Translations under genes and position numbers: made by a program | The notes under the pieces: model-generated | What the model was told of the DNA's origin: nothing | Databases searched by the model: none | Seen by the model: only the letters and a program-made list of their open reading frames with translations | Source: an uncultured Verrucomicrobia subdivision 3 bacterium | Lineage (GTDB): Bacteria; Verrucomicrobiota; Verrucomicrobiia; Limisphaerales; UBA11358 | Length of the DNA stretch: 62,602 bases | NCBI GenBank assembly: GCA_903865745.1 | Contig: CAIPKV010000073.1 | Span: 1 to 62,602, forward strand | Direction: 5' to 3' | Shown here: positions 9,908 through 20,617 of the stretch, piece by piece | How the letters are laid out: each line of letters starts with the position of its first letter | Numbering within the stretch: position 1 is the first letter of the stretch

Positions 9908-12721
9908 ATGAAAGCAACTAAATTCCTGTTTGCCATTGCGCTTGGTTTCCAAGCGTTATTGGTTTGTGCCGCCCAACCCAATTTGCTCCCGCAGCCGGGG
10001 GCATCGCCGGACTGGAGCATCGGTTTGCAGGAACTGGACTTAAGTTCGATGAGCCAAGGCTGGGGAACGCCGCAAATTGACAGGTCGGTGGGTGGCCAGC
10101 CGCTTGCGATTGGCGGTCGCCATTTTGCACATGGGGTGGGCACCCATGCGGTCGGGGAATACGCGCTTGATCTCCACGGCACGGCGACGCATTTCAGCGC
10201 CTGGGTGGGTGTGGACGACGAGGCTCAGGCTCCCGGCTCAGTGGTGTTTCAAGTGGTGGGAGACGGGAAGACATTGTGGGAATCCGGCGTGATGCGCAGA
10301 GGTGATCCCGCCAAGGAGGTGAGCATTGACCTCGTGGATGTAAAGAAATTGGTATTGCAGGTGGGTGATGCGGGTGACGGAAATGGAATGGATCACGCCG
10401 ACTGGGCGGAGGCTAGGATTGCCGGACATTCCAATAAACCGGTTCCATGGCCGTGTGATTATCATCAAACGCTGGATTTGAGCCAGCCGCTCGCCATCGG
10501 GCCGGTTGGAAAAAATTCCTGGGGCGGCATAAATCCGCACGGCGACCGCGTCAGCGTGACCAGTCAATCACTGGAATGGAACGGCAAGCCTTTCATCATC
10601 GTAGCCGGCGAAATCCATCCGACGCGCACAGACGAAAATGCCTGGGAAGAGTCCATCCTAAAAATGAAGGCCGGCGGCTTGAACATGGTTTCGTGTTATT
10701 TGCTGTGGAACCATTTTGAGCAGGAGCCCGGCAAGTTTGATTTCACGGGCAACCGGAACATCCGCCGTTTCGTCCAGTTGTGCCAGAAGCACGGAATGTT
10801 TGTCTGGCTGCGCATCGGGCCGTTTTGCAATTCAGAAGCGCTCGCCGGCGGTTTGCCGCAGTGGCTCTTTGGCGAACCGGTGCACGAACGCAGCAACGAT
10901 ACGAATTACTTGTTTTATGTTGAACGCCTCTATCGCGCCTATGCCCAGCAGCTTCAAGGCCTGACGTTCCGCGACGGTGGCCCGGTGATTGCCATTCAGG
11001 TGGAAAACGAATACCAAGTCGCAACGCCTTACTGGGATTATCCTTATCCCGGCGCTGGTGGCGGGAACACAGGCAATGACGGAGTAGCGCATATGCTGAA
11101 ACTCAAGCAACTCGCGCAAGCCGCTGGCCTGGACGCACCGCTATGGACCTGCACCGGCTGGCAAGGCGCGCCGGTGCCGACGGGAGAATTGCTTGCCACC
11201 TACGGCTGTTACGCTTATCTCGGCGCGGGCGGGCCAACCATCGCCTCGGCTTTTGTGGAACACTTAAAACAACCCGCGTATCCGCTGGCGTTTTGTGAAT
11301 TGGGTGGCGGCACGCCGGCGCAGGCATCGTGGCGTCCGATTGTGCCGCCCGAAAGCGTCGAGGTCGGACTGTTCACGCGCGTTGCGACCGGCGGCAATCT
11401 TACCGGTATCTACATGTATCACGGCGGCATGAACCCGCTTGGCAAACACGGCCCGCTGAGTGTGGCCACTTGGCTGCCAATTTTGTCCTACGATTTTTCC
11501 GCGCCCATCAGCGAGTTCGGCAAGCTGCGGCAATCGTATTATCAGTGCCGCCCGTTTCAGCAATTTCTGGATGAATTCCCCGAATTACTGGCACCAATGC
11601 AAACCGTCTGGCCGGAACATGACGTGCAACCAACCGACACCAAGAGCCTGCGCTACATCGCGCGCGTCAATGGCAACAGCGGTTTTCTGTTCCTGAATAA
11701 TTATCAAGACAAGCTCGATTTGCCCGATCGCAAAAACGTGCAGATGAGTCTCAAGTTGAAGGATGAAACGTTATCCATCCCGGACAATGACGCCGGGCTG
11801 ACGCTGAAATCCGGCGTCATGGCGGCGTTGCCGTTCAACCTGCCGTTGGCCAGCACGCGGCTGAAGTATGCCACCGCCCAGTTGATGTCCAAGGTGGATG
11901 CGAAGGGCGAGCGCACCCTGGTATTTTTTGCGCCAACCGGCATGGCCACGGAATATGTGTTCGATGCCGCCACGGTGAAGGATATTCAAGGCGCGTCGGC
12001 ACTCCGTTCCGGAAACACCATCCGGATCAGCGGGGTGGGACCCGGCACCGGGGCCGCGTTTAAAGTCACGCCCGTAACCGGCCCGCCATTTTCAATTCTT
12101 ACACTCAACCGACATCAAGCCGAACACTGTCTGAAAGTGCCAAGCCTTTGGGGTGCGGAACGTCTGGTGTTGTCGGACGACGACGTGATTTGTGACGGCA
12201 AATCGCTGCGCGTTTCGTCCGTGGGTAACGAGAATTTGAGTTTCGCCGTGTTTCCAAATCCAGCGGGAAAAGTGAGCGGCCCCGCAGGTGAACTCGCCGG
12301 GGTGCCAGATGGTGTATTCACCCGTTACACCATCAACCTGCCGAAACACGAGGTGCAGGCCGAAATAAAAAAAGTGGCCATAGACAAGGTCTTGGTGAAA
12401 GTCCATCGGTCAGAATTCAAAAACATCAACGATATTTTCCTGCAGGTGGATTACGCGGGCGACCGGGGATGGGCGTTCCTGGACGGGACGCTGGTGGCCG
12501 ACAACTACAACTTTGGTGTTCCGTGGGAACTGGGCTTGAAACGCTGGCAGGCGGATTTGGCCGACAATGGGTTGTTCGTGCGCATCGTGCCGTGGAAAGG
12601 CGATACCAGCAAAGTTCTTTTCGACGGGATCACGTTCAAACCGGTGGATAGCGTGCAAGGTGCGGCGGTCGGCTTCAAATCCATCAAACTCGTGCCCGAA
12701 TATGCTGCAGAAATCCGTTAA
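9908..12721 (+). CDS. GH35 beta-galactosidase with N-terminal NPCBM domain
   Basis: 937 residues with a signal peptide (MKATKFLFAIALGFQALLVCAA). Residues about 23-168 form an NPCBM-like sugar-binding domain (FAHGVGTHAVGEYALDL, FSAWVGVDDEA). The GH35 catalytic domain follows (FIIVAGEIHPTR, WEESILKMKAGGLNMVSCYLLWNHFEQEPGKFDF compressed here to its key parts). The NE pair in VENEYQ gives the probable acid/base Glu368, and Glu464 in LAFCELGG is the probable nucleophile; this second motif departs from the common GH35 form. The C-terminal part holds beta-sandwich jelly-roll domains. It should remove terminal beta-galactose from pectic or arabinogalactan side chains outside the cytoplasm. It starts 36 bp after the preceding glycosidase and is followed after 10 bp by the next gene, indicating one transcript. 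Confidence 0.9.
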   Translation: MKATKFLFAIALGFQALLVCAAQPNLLPQPGASPDWSIGLQELDLSSMSQGWGTPQIDRSVGGQPLAIGGRHFAHGVGTHAVGEYALDLHGTATHFSAWVGVDDEAQAPGSVVFQVVGDGKTLWESGVMRRGDPAKEVSIDLVDVKKLVLQVGDAGDGNGMDHADWAEARIAGHSNKPVPWPCDYHQTLDLSQPLAIGPVGKNSWGGINPHGDRVSVTSQSLEWNGKPFIIVAGEIHPTRTDENAWEESILKMKAGGLNMVSCYLLWNHFEQEPGKFDFTGNRNIRRFVQLCQKHGMFVWLRIGPFCNSEALAGGLPQWLFGEPVHERSNDTNYLFYVERLYRAYAQQLQGLTFRDGGPVIAIQVENEYQVATPYWDYPYPGAGGGNTGNDGVAHMLKLKQLAQAAGLDAPLWTCTGWQGAPVPTGELLATYGCYAYLGAGGPTIASAFVEHLKQPAYPLAFCELGGGTPAQASWRPIVPPESVEVGLFTRVATGGNLTGIYMYHGGMNPLGKHGPLSVATWLPILSYDFSAPISEFGKLRQSYYQCRPFQQFLDEFPELLAPMQTVWPEHDVQPTDTKSLRYIARVNGNSGFLFLNNYQDKLDLPDRKNVQMSLKLKDETLSIPDNDAGLTLKSGVMAALPFNLPLASTRLKYATAQLMSKVDAKGERTLVFFAPTGMATEYVFDAATVKDIQGASALRSGNTIRISGVGPGTGAAFKVTPVTGPPFSILTLNRHQAEHCLKVPSLWGAERLVLSDDDVICDGKSLRVSSVGNENLSFAVFPNPAGKVSGPAGELAGVPDGVFTRYTINLPKHEVQAEIKKVAIDKVLVKVHRSEFKNINDIFLQVDYAGDRGWAFLDGTLVADNYNFGVPWELGLKRWQADLADNGLFVRIVPWKGDTSKVLFDGITFKPVDSVQGAAVGFKSIKLVPEYAAEIR

Positions 12722-12731
12722 GTGAAATCTC

Positions 12732-14975
12732 ATGAAAATTCATAAAGCCTCTATGGTTTCATTGGCGATGACGCTGCGTATCGCAACCCTGGCGTGGCGG
12801 GGAGTTTGCTTTGCTTTGGCCACCGGGATTGCACGCGCGGACAATCCCGTCATCCCGCACCAGGGAGTCTGCGATCCGCGCATCCACATTTTCAATGACC
12901 GGGCGTATCTGTTCTCTACCCACGACGACGCGCGCGGCCATTCGGGATTTGTAATGTATGACTGGCAGGTTTTTTCGTCGCCCGATCTGGTTCACTGGCG
13001 AAAAGAGTTCGTGCTTAAACCGGAAGAAACTTTCCTGGGACCCACCACCAACTGCTGGGCCACCGACGGTGCTGAGCGACACGGAAAATATTATTTCTAC
13101 TTTTCCGAGGGGCAGGACTGCCTTGGCGTGGCGGTGAGTGCCAACGGGCCGGGAGGACCCTACCATGACGCGTTGGGCAAACCGCTTTTACCAAAGGGCC
13201 TGACCCCGACGGCCCAGTATGATCCCACAGTGTTTGTGGATGATGACACGGCGCACACCCCGTATCTCGTTTGGGGCTATACCGTGGTCGGCCAGCAATA
13301 CCATATCGCCCGGCTGAACGAAGATATGATTTCACTGGCGGAGAAACCCCGGCCCGTCACTTTGATCAATGGCTGGCAAAATGACGCGCCGTTCATTATG
13401 AAGCACAACGGGATTTATTATCTCAATTCCCACGGCGGCGTTTACGCGACCGCCACCAATGTATACGGACCCTACACGTTTAGGGGCGTGTATTCCCATG
13501 ATCAGACGGTCGATCACGCCGGATTTTTCGACTGGCACAACCAGACGTTTCTTACCTACGCCGTGCCGGATGGCGACACCTATTATCGGAAAACCAAAAT
13601 TGCTTATGCTCACTTCAAGGACAACGGCGACATCGCGGACGATCCGTTCATAGAACAATCACCGCTGGGCGTGGGGCAGTATGACGCGCGCTGGGAAAAA
13701 ATTCAGGCGGAGTGGTTCTTCGCCGCCGCAGACGGCGTAGAGAAGCACGAGAACGCCACCGGTTTTGAAGTGCGAAATCTCACCGACGGCTCCTGGCTGG
13801 CGTATCCCAAGTTCCGCAACCTCATGGAAAATGCGGTGTTGAGCTTCTGCGTCAGCTCGGGCAAACCGGCTGGCGGCAGCATCGAAGTTCGTCAGGATAA
13901 TGTAAATGGCCTCGTGCTTGGCCAATGCCTTGTTCCGTATACCGGCAGCTGGACCAATTACCAGACGGTCAAATGCAAACTCACGAACCGCGCCGGCACC
14001 CGCGATCTCTGTCTGGTTTTCAAGGGCAAAGCCGGCGAACTGTTGCGGTTGGACTGGTTCAAGGCCGAGGGTTTTGACGGGACGGCAAAATGCGACGCGC
14101 AGGCAACCCGACCTCGCCTTTCCGTTTCGCGCAGCGATTCCGAAGTTAATAAGCCTAATGATGTCAGCCCGCCGGATCTGAGTGGGCAGACCACAAACAG
14201 CACCACGAACGTAGTCAATACCAACAAGGTTTATGTTTCCCAAATCTGGGATGATGCCATCCTGAATGATTTGCGGCTGATAAAGATAATCCAGAAATAT
14301 AATGCCAAAGCCACGTTTGCCGTTGATGCGGGAGACCTGACTGAAAAGCAGCAGACGAACGCCTGGATAGTTGGGGGGACACCGTTCGGCAAGGTGTCGA
14401 TTGATGATGTAAAAAACATCTATTCCGAATTTGAAATCGCCAGTCACGGGCTTACTCACAAGGCGCTGCCCGGCTTGTCTGCCGCTGAAATGAAACGGGA
14501 GGTGGTTGACTCCAAACAGTTGTTGGAATCATGGCTTGGGCACCCGATCAAAGGGTTTGTGTATCCGGGTTGTCCTTACGACGAGGCCGCCAAAGAAGCG
14601 GTTCGGGCGGCCGGTTACTGGTGGGCGCGAACTTGTGAGAACGCTCCAGATTTTTACCCGGTCGCCGACCCGATGGCCATGCGGACGACGGTGGCTTTCA
14701 ATGCCCCAGACTTCTGGGAGGAATTTAACCGGATCAAAGCCAAGGGCGGAGTTTTCCTATTTTGGGGGCATGCCTTCTTCCGCACCGAGGCTGAATGGTC
14801 TGACATAGAGGCTAAAATTGCCAGCCTCTCCCAAGATCCTTCAGTGGTTTGGGTAAATACTTCGGATCTTTTCGATCCCTTGAAAGGATGTTGTCCGCCG
14901 GTGGACAATCCAGTTTCACCGTCGAAACACAATGTTGTTCCTGAGGTTAAAGCCCAGACAAAGATTATGAAATAG
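12732..14975 (+). CDS. GH43-CBM6-polysaccharide deacetylase (NodB) fusion
   Basis: 747 residues with an N-terminal signal. A GH43-type five-bladed propeller spans about 40-325 (GVCDPRIHIFNDRAYLFSTHDD, VFSSPDLVHWRK, QYDPTVFVDDD, APFIMKHNGIYYLNSHGG). A CBM6-like region follows at about 327-451 (SIEVRQDNVNGLVLGQ, GSWTNYQTVKCKL, LLRLDWFKAEGF). After a linker of about 45 residues rich in Ser, Asn and Thr comes a NodB-type deacetylase domain (about 499-713) with the metal motifs WDDA and SHGLTH and the later FLFWGH strand. GH43 enzymes cleave arabinosides, xylosides or galactosides; NodB domains remove acetyl groups. The joining of both in one exported chain is unusual. The metal Asp and both His are present, so the deacetylase half may be active. 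Confidence 0.85.
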   Translation: MKIHKASMVSLAMTLRIATLAWRGVCFALATGIARADNPVIPHQGVCDPRIHIFNDRAYLFSTHDDARGHSGFVMYDWQVFSSPDLVHWRKEFVLKPEETFLGPTTNCWATDGAERHGKYYFYFSEGQDCLGVAVSANGPGGPYHDALGKPLLPKGLTPTAQYDPTVFVDDDTAHTPYLVWGYTVVGQQYHIARLNEDMISLAEKPRPVTLINGWQNDAPFIMKHNGIYYLNSHGGVYATATNVYGPYTFRGVYSHDQTVDHAGFFDWHNQTFLTYAVPDGDTYYRKTKIAYAHFKDNGDIADDPFIEQSPLGVGQYDARWEKIQAEWFFAAADGVEKHENATGFEVRNLTDGSWLAYPKFRNLMENAVLSFCVSSGKPAGGSIEVRQDNVNGLVLGQCLVPYTGSWTNYQTVKCKLTNRAGTRDLCLVFKGKAGELLRLDWFKAEGFDGTAKCDAQATRPRLSVSRSDSEVNKPNDVSPPDLSGQTTNSTTNVVNTNKVYVSQIWDDAILNDLRLIKIIQKYNAKATFAVDAGDLTEKQQTNAWIVGGTPFGKVSIDDVKNIYSEFEIASHGLTHKALPGLSAAEMKREVVDSKQLLESWLGHPIKGFVYPGCPYDEAAKEAVRAAGYWWARTCENAPDFYPVADPMAMRTTVAFNAPDFWEEFNRIKAKGGVFLFWGHAFFRTEAEWSDIEAKIASLSQDPSVVWVNTSDLFDPLKGCCPPVDNPVSPSKHNVVPEVKAQTKIMK

Positions 14976-15098
14976 GACCAAACTGACTTGTCCTGTTATG
15001 TCAAAGTGCTGGCGAATCTGGAATCTGAACGCAATGAAACCCAGCACCATCATCGGCACTGGCAGCACCGAACTGACCGCCATAAATGAAAATAAAAA

Positions 15099-18056
15099 AT
15101 GAAAAATAAAATTCTCCTCACCCTCATTTTCGCCGTAGCGCTAAAAGCAAATGCTGCCATGCTGCCGGTGGCAATGCGTTGTGAATACCGAGTCAATCCG
15201 GCAGGCATTGATGAAGCTCAACCCCGCCTGTCGTGGCGCGTTGAATCTTTGGAACGTGGACAAAAACAGACTGCTTATCAAATCCTCGTCGCTTCGACCC
15301 CAGAGTTGCTCCAAGCGAACATAGGCGACCTTTGGGACAGCGGGAAGATTTTTAGTGGCGAAACGATAAATATCGCCTACGCCGGCAAGGCGCTGGCATC
15401 ACGCCAACAATGTTTCTGGAAAGTGTGCACTTGGGATAAGGATGGCAAAGCCCAGCGGAGCGATCCTGCGTTATGGACGATGGGACTGCTCAAGCCGGGA
15501 GATTGGCAGTCAGATTACATTTCGTTCCGCGACGCCTCGCCGATTTGGAAAGATACCGCGAATCTTTTCCTGCCGCCAGCGCGGCAATATCGCAAGGAAT
15601 TCACCGCCGCCAAATCCATTAAGCGCGCCACGATTTATTCCACCGCGCTCGGCATCTACGAGCTTTATGTGAATGGCCGACGCGTTAGCGATGCGCGATT
15701 TGCACCCGGTTGGACGGATTATCATCAGCGCGCTTATTACAACACCTATGATGTGACGCCGCTCGTGAAGCGCGGCGGCAACGCTATTGGGGCGTGGGTG
15801 GGTGATGGTTGGTATTCCGGTTATATCGGCTTTGGTTTAATGACCAGCATCGGCACCGAACATATTGGACGTTACACCTATGGCAAGACACCCGCACTAA
15901 TGGCACAGCTTGAAATCGAATATACCGACGGCACGCGCAAAATCATTCCTACGGACAAATCTTGGAAGGTGACCGGCGACGGGCCGATCCGCGAAGGCGA
16001 TTTTCTGATGGGCGAAAGTTACGACGCACGCAAGGAAATACCCGGCTGGACGCAACCGAATTTCGACGACGCCAAATGGGAGTCGGCGATTCTAGCTTCC
16101 GAAAATGGCTCTGTGCCCGCGACATTTTACGAATATCAAAACGCTGTAAAGCCTGGCGACGCTGTGGAGATCAAAGGTCGGCCGATTGACTTGGGCTTCA
16201 AGCAACCAGCAAAACTTGAAGCCTTTCCTGGTTTGCCGGTGCGTCCGATTGAAGAAATCAAACCAATGGCAATCACTTCGCCGACGAACGGCGTTTATAT
16301 TTTCAACCTCGGTCAGAATTTTGCTGGCGTGGTGCGGTTAAAAGTCAAAGGCCCGGCTGGCACAGACATTCAGCTCCGTTTCGGCGAGATGTTGTATCCC
16401 GACGGCCGGCTGATGAATGACAATTACCGCAAGGCCCGCGCCATTGATCACTACATTCTGCGCGGTGACAAAATTGGCGAGACTTGGACGCCCCGCTTTA
16501 CGTTCCATGGTTTTCAATACGTCGAAGTCACCGGCTACCCCGGCCAGCCAGACAAAGATGCGATTACCGGAATTGTTTTGCACAGCGACACGCCGTTGAC
16601 GAGCGACTTCGAGTGCAGTGATCCGATGGCGAACCGGCTGTTCAAAAACGTCGTGTGGACACAGCGCGCGAACTTTTTAGATTTGCCCACGGACTGTCCG
16701 CAGCGCGACGAGCGTTTCGGCTGGATGGGCGACGCGCAGATTTATGTTCACTGTGCGACACTTAACGCGGATGTCGCGGCGTTTTATACGAAATGGCTTC
16801 GTGAAGTCATGGAAGCACAGCGGCCTAGCGGCACGTTTCCCGGCTATGCGCCGTATCCGTTCCAGCACGGTTGGGATTTCGGCACGGCGTGGTGTGATGC
16901 GGGCGTGATTTGTCCGTGGACAATCTGGCAGGCTTACGGCGACACACGGATCATCGAGCGTTGCTGGCCGTTCATGGAAAAATTTATGAATTGGCGTAAA
17001 AGCACGAGCCAGAATTTCCTCGGTATCAACCATGGCAATGAATGGGGCGACTGGCTGTCGTTCGGCGCGAAAACGCCGCTGGATTATGTGGACACAGTTT
17101 ATTTCGCCTATTCCGCCAACCTCATGGCACAAATGGCGGCGGCTATTGGCAAGCAAACTGAAGCGGCGGAATACGGTGAGTTGTTTAACCGCATCAAGTC
17201 GGCATTCAATGCAAAGTATGTCCATGCCGATGGCTCGTTGGCAGTAGACACAGAAACCGCTTATGCACTGGCGCTCTATATGAATTTGATTCCGACCGAC
17301 CTGCGGGTGAAGGCGGGGAAGTTTCTGGCGGAGAAATTGCGCGGCGGCGAAACAGCCGACAATTCCGGCATGACCACCGGTTTTCTGGGAACGAGGCCGT
17401 TACTGCCCGTGCTAACAAGCGTGGGAGAAAACGACCTTGCGGTGAAACATTTTCAGAGTCGCAAGTTCCCATCGTGGGGCTATGAAGTGGATCAGGGCGC
17501 CACGACAATCTGGGAACACTGGGACAGTTATACGAAGGCGCATGGTTTTGGTGGCATGGATGGCACGCAGAACGCCTCGATGAATTCTTTCGCGCATTAT
17601 TCCTTTGGCGCGGTCTGCGAATGGATGATCAACGATCTCGCTGGCATCCAGTCCGACGGGCCGGGTTACGACAGAGTCATCATCCATCCGCATCCGCCGA
17701 CAACCGGCAGCAATCCCGACCACCCGCCAATAAACTGGGTGACGGCGCATTACGATTCTATCCACGGTCGCATCACCAGCAACTGGCGCTTGAAAAACGG
17801 CCGCTTTGAATTTGAGACCACGATTCCGGCGAACACAACAGCGACGGTTTATGTGCCGGCGATCAGAGTGGAGCAGGTGACCGAAGGCGGCAAGCTGCTG
17901 GCGAAAGCACGCGGCGTGAAATTTCTTCGCATGGACAGCAACTGTGCGATTCTGGCGGTTGAATCAGGCACATATCGGTTTATTTCCACCAGCCTCGCAC
18001 GAACAACGAGCAATGTCATGGCTCAAGAGATTCCTCAAAGCCAAGCAGCGCAATAG
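15099..18056 (+). CDS. GH78 alpha-L-rhamnosidase
   Basis: 985 residues with a signal peptide ([19 protein letters not shown]). The order is that of the Bac_rhamnosid family: an Fn3-like N-terminal domain ([21 protein letters not shown]), a concanavalin-like domain with [12 protein letters not shown] and [13 protein letters not shown], the (alpha/alpha)6 catalytic barrel with the acidic signature [16 protein letters not shown] from residue 532, then WEHWDSY and a C-terminal beta-sandwich. The enzyme releases L-rhamnose from glycans in the periplasm or outside the cell. The gene sits directly upstream of the rhamnose isomerase and transporter genes, so liberation, import and catabolism are encoded together. 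A gap of 123 bp before it may hold its own promoter; none was recognised. Confidence 0.95.
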   Translation: MKNKILLTLIFAVALKANAAMLPVAMRCEYRVNPAGIDEAQPRLSWRVESLERGQKQTAYQILVASTPELLQANIGDLWDSGKIFSGETINIAYAGKALASRQQCFWKVCTWDKDGKAQRSDPALWTMGLLKPGDWQSDYISFRDASPIWKDTANLFLPPARQYRKEFTAAKSIKRATIYSTALGIYELYVNGRRVSDARFAPGWTDYHQRAYYNTYDVTPLVKRGGNAIGAWVGDGWYSGYIGFGLMTSIGTEHIGRYTYGKTPALMAQLEIEYTDGTRKIIPTDKSWKVTGDGPIREGDFLMGESYDARKEIPGWTQPNFDDAKWESAILASENGSVPATFYEYQNAVKPGDAVEIKGRPIDLGFKQPAKLEAFPGLPVRPIEEIKPMAITSPTNGVYIFNLGQNFAGVVRLKVKGPAGTDIQLRFGEMLYPDGRLMNDNYRKARAIDHYILRGDKIGETWTPRFTFHGFQYVEVTGYPGQPDKDAITGIVLHSDTPLTSDFECSDPMANRLFKNVVWTQRANFLDLPTDCPQRDERFGWMGDAQIYVHCATLNADVAAFYTKWLREVMEAQRPSGTFPGYAPYPFQHGWDFGTAWCDAGVICPWTIWQAYGDTRIIERCWPFMEKFMNWRKSTSQNFLGINHGNEWGDWLSFGAKTPLDYVDTVYFAYSANLMAQMAAAIGKQTEAAEYGELFNRIKSAFNAKYVHADGSLAVDTETAYALALYMNLIPTDLRVKAGKFLAEKLRGGETADNSGMTTGFLGTRPLLPVLTSVGENDLAVKHFQSRKFPSWGYEVDQGATTIWEHWDSYTKAHGFGGMDGTQNASMNSFAHYSFGAVCEWMINDLAGIQSDGPGYDRVIIHPHPPTTGSNPDHPPINWVTAHYDSIHGRITSNWRLKNGRFEFETTIPANTTATVYVPAIRVEQVTEGGKLLAKARGVKFLRMDSNCAILAVESGTYRFISTSLARTTSNVMAQEIPQSQAAQ

Positions 18057-18121
18057 TCCAGAAGAGACAAATCACATCGTCGACGTCAACAAATTCTGTT
18101 CGATTGCCTGCAAACATTTTT

Positions 18122-19390
18122 ATGCCACAAAAAATAAATGCCATCGAGAGTGCTTACCAACTCGCTCGCGAACGTTACGCCGGACTCGGCGTGGATGTTG
18201 ATCACGCACTGAAAACCCTTGCGCAAATTCCCATTTCGCTGCACTGCTGGCAGGGCGACGACGTGGGTGGTTTTGAAAACGCCGGCGGCGCGCTCGGCAA
18301 CGGTCTGGCCGTCACCGGCAATTATCCCGGCAAAGCGCGCACGCCGGAAGAACTCCGCGCCGACCTCGACAAAACTTTGTCGCTCATTCCGGGAAAACAT
18401 CGTTTTAATTTGCACGCGTTCTACGGCGAATTCGGCGGCAAAAAAGTTGACCGCGACGCGATTGAGCCGAAACATTTTGCCAACTGGATTTCCTGGGCGA
18501 AGAAAAACGGCCTCGGCCTCGACTTCAATCCAACTTGCTTCTCACATCCAAAAGCCGCTGACGGTTTTACTTTAGCCAATGCTGATAAGGGAATTCGCCA
18601 GTTTTGGATCGAGCATTGCATCCGCAGCCGCGAAATCGGCGCCGCGATGGGGAAGGTGCTCGGCAAAACCTGCGTGACGAATGTGTGGATTCCTGACGGC
18701 TATAAAGATACACCGGCCGATCGCGTCGCGCCGCGCGCGCGCTTGGCCGAATCGCTGGACGCGATTTTCAAAAAGCAAATTTCACCGAAACTGAACCTTG
18801 ATGCGGTCGAGCCAAAATTATTTGGCATCGGCAGTGAAAGTTACGTCGTCGGTTCGCATGAATTTTATATGGGCTATGCCGTCAGCCGCAAAAAATTGCT
18901 GACGCTCGACGCCGGTCATTACCATCCGACCGAAGGCATCGCGGACAAGATTTCCAGCGTGCTGCAATTCATGCCGGAGATTTTGCTGCACGTTAGTCGC
19001 GGCGTTCGTTGGGACAGCGACCACGTCGTAATTCTCAACGACGATTTGCTTTCCATCGCCCGCGAGATTGCGGTAAACGGTTTTGAAAAGCGTGTCCACA
19101 TCGGCCTCGATTATTTCGACGCCAGCATCAATCGCGTCGCCGCGTGGACGATCGGGACGCGCAACATGATTCGCGCGCTGCTCATCGCGCTGCTGGAAAC
19201 GCCGCTCATCCGCACGGCGGAGGCCGCAGGCGATTTCACCACGCGCCTCGCATTGCAGGAAGAAGCCAAGACGCTGCCGTTTGGCGCGGTCTGGGATCAT
19301 TACTGCGAGCAACAAGGCGTGCCCGTCGGCGAGCATTGGCTGACGGAAGTGAAGAGCTACGAGAAAAATGTTTTGCGCCAACGCAACTAA
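18122..19390 (+). CDS. rhaA: L-rhamnose isomerase
   Basis: 422 residues from ATG 18122, close to the 419 of E. coli RhaA; an upstream TTG at 18104 would add six residues with no family support. Conserved segments include [15 protein letters not shown], the [13 protein letters not shown] strand, [41 protein letters not shown] and [11 protein letters not shown] with the metal-binding acid and histidine residues. It converts L-rhamnose to L-rhamnulose in the cytoplasm with a divalent metal. It is preceded by the rhamnosidase (66 bp gap) and followed 20 bp later by the transporter, as expected for one operon. Confidence 0.96.
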   Translation: MPQKINAIESAYQLARERYAGLGVDVDHALKTLAQIPISLHCWQGDDVGGFENAGGALGNGLAVTGNYPGKARTPEELRADLDKTLSLIPGKHRFNLHAFYGEFGGKKVDRDAIEPKHFANWISWAKKNGLGLDFNPTCFSHPKAADGFTLANADKGIRQFWIEHCIRSREIGAAMGKVLGKTCVTNVWIPDGYKDTPADRVAPRARLAESLDAIFKKQISPKLNLDAVEPKLFGIGSESYVVGSHEFYMGYAVSRKKLLTLDAGHYHPTEGIADKISSVLQFMPEILLHVSRGVRWDSDHVVILNDDLLSIAREIAVNGFEKRVHIGLDYFDASINRVAAWTIGTRNMIRALLIALLETPLIRTAEAAGDFTTRLALQEEAKTLPFGAVWDHYCEQQGVPVGEHWLTEVKSYEKNVLRQRN

Positions 19391-19410
19391 ACCAAACAAC
19401 ACACCTAAAT

Positions 19411-20586
19411 ATGGGCAATCCTTTTCTTGGCGTCGTCTTTCACTGGCTGGGCGGCCTGGCCTCCGGCAGTTTTTATGTGCCGTATCGCGGCGTCAAAAAA
19501 TGGTCGTGGGAAACTTACTGGCTCGTCGGCGGTTTCTTTTCTTGGATCATCTGCCCCTGGGTCTTTGCGTTGATCATGACGAACGATGTGGTCGGCGTAT
19601 TGAAACAGCAAACCGCCAGCACACTGTGGTGGACGTATTTCTTTGGCGCGCTGTGGGGTGTTGGCGGACTCACCTTCGGTTTGACAATGCGTTATCTCGG
19701 CATGTCGTTGGGCATGGGCGTGGCGCTCGGCTATTGCGCAGCGTTCGGCACACTGGTGCCGCCGATTTTCAAACAGTTCATGCCGAGCCTCCCGGTCGGG
19801 GCGAGCATTTCGGAAATCGCCAGTTCCTTGCCTGGCCAGGTCACGCTCGCGGGCGTGGGGGTTTGTTTGCTGGGCATCGCCATCGCGGCGCTGGCCGGTT
19901 TCACGAAGGAACGGGAAATGCCCGAAGCCCAGAAAAAACTGGTCATCAAGGAATTTAATTTCAAGAAGGGCCTGATGGTGGCAACGTTCTCCGGCATCAT
20001 GAGCGCGTGTTTTTCGTTCGCGCTGACGGCGGGCAATCCCATCGGTGACGCGGCCAAGGCAGCCGGCACTTCAACCTTGTGGACTGGCCTGCCGAAACTC
20101 TGCGTGGTGCTGGCCGGCGGGTTCACGACGAATTTCATCTGGTGTGTGCTACTGAACATCAAAAACCGCACCGGCTATCAATACCTTGCCTCGCACGTCA
20201 AAGAGGAGCACGCGCATCACGGCGGCATGGGTGGCAGTGAACACGGCGCGGAGGCAAGGGCGGCTGGCGGCATTGTGGCGGACTTGAAGATTCCGGCGTT
20301 GGCCAACTACCTGTTCTCCGCGTTGGCGGGGACATGTTGGTATTTCCAGTTCTTCTTCTACACGATGGGTGAGACGCAGATGGGCAAGTTCAGCTTCGCC
20401 TCCTGGACACTGCACATGGCAAGCATCATCATCTTCAGCACGATGTGGGGCTGGATTTTGCATGAATGGAAAGGCTCCAGTAAAAAGGCGCACCTGCTCA
20501 TTGCCGGCGGCATCGGCACACTCATCCTTTCGACCATCGTCATCGGCTTCGGCACATATCTGAAAGGCCTCGGCGGCGGACATTGA
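19411..20586 (+). CDS. rhaT: L-rhamnose/H+ symporter RhaT
   Basis: 391 residues from ATG 19411. The frame is open further upstream inside rhaA, but the family N-terminus GVVFHWLGGLASGSFYVPY begins here. Around ten hydrophobic segments are visible, with the RhaT signatures WETYWLVGGFFSWIICPW and GGLTFGLTMRYLGMSLGMG. It imports rhamnose with protons across the inner membrane. It is about 45 residues longer than E. coli RhaT (344). Much of the excess lies in a hydrophilic loop at about residues 259-285 rich in His and Gly (EEHAHHGGMGGSEHG). Its place between isomerase and catabolic genes supports rhamnose as substrate. Confidence 0.95.
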   Translation: MGNPFLGVVFHWLGGLASGSFYVPYRGVKKWSWETYWLVGGFFSWIICPWVFALIMTNDVVGVLKQQTASTLWWTYFFGALWGVGGLTFGLTMRYLGMSLGMGVALGYCAAFGTLVPPIFKQFMPSLPVGASISEIASSLPGQVTLAGVGVCLLGIAIAALAGFTKEREMPEAQKKLVIKEFNFKKGLMVATFSGIMSACFSFALTAGNPIGDAAKAAGTSTLWTGLPKLCVVLAGGFTTNFIWCVLLNIKNRTGYQYLASHVKEEHAHHGGMGGSEHGAEARAAGGIVADLKIPALANYLFSALAGTCWYFQFFFYTMGETQMGKFSFASWTLHMASIIIFSTMWGWILHEWKGSSKKAHLLIAGGIGTLILSTIVIGFGTYLKGLGGGH

Positions 20587-20617
20587 ATAAAGATTCGAGC
20601 TTTCAAACCAAAAGCTG

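Noticed and set aside
19144-19410. N-terminal extension of RhaT inside the isomerase gene
   Set aside because: The extension lacks membrane segments and family similarity; the known RhaT start is at 19411.
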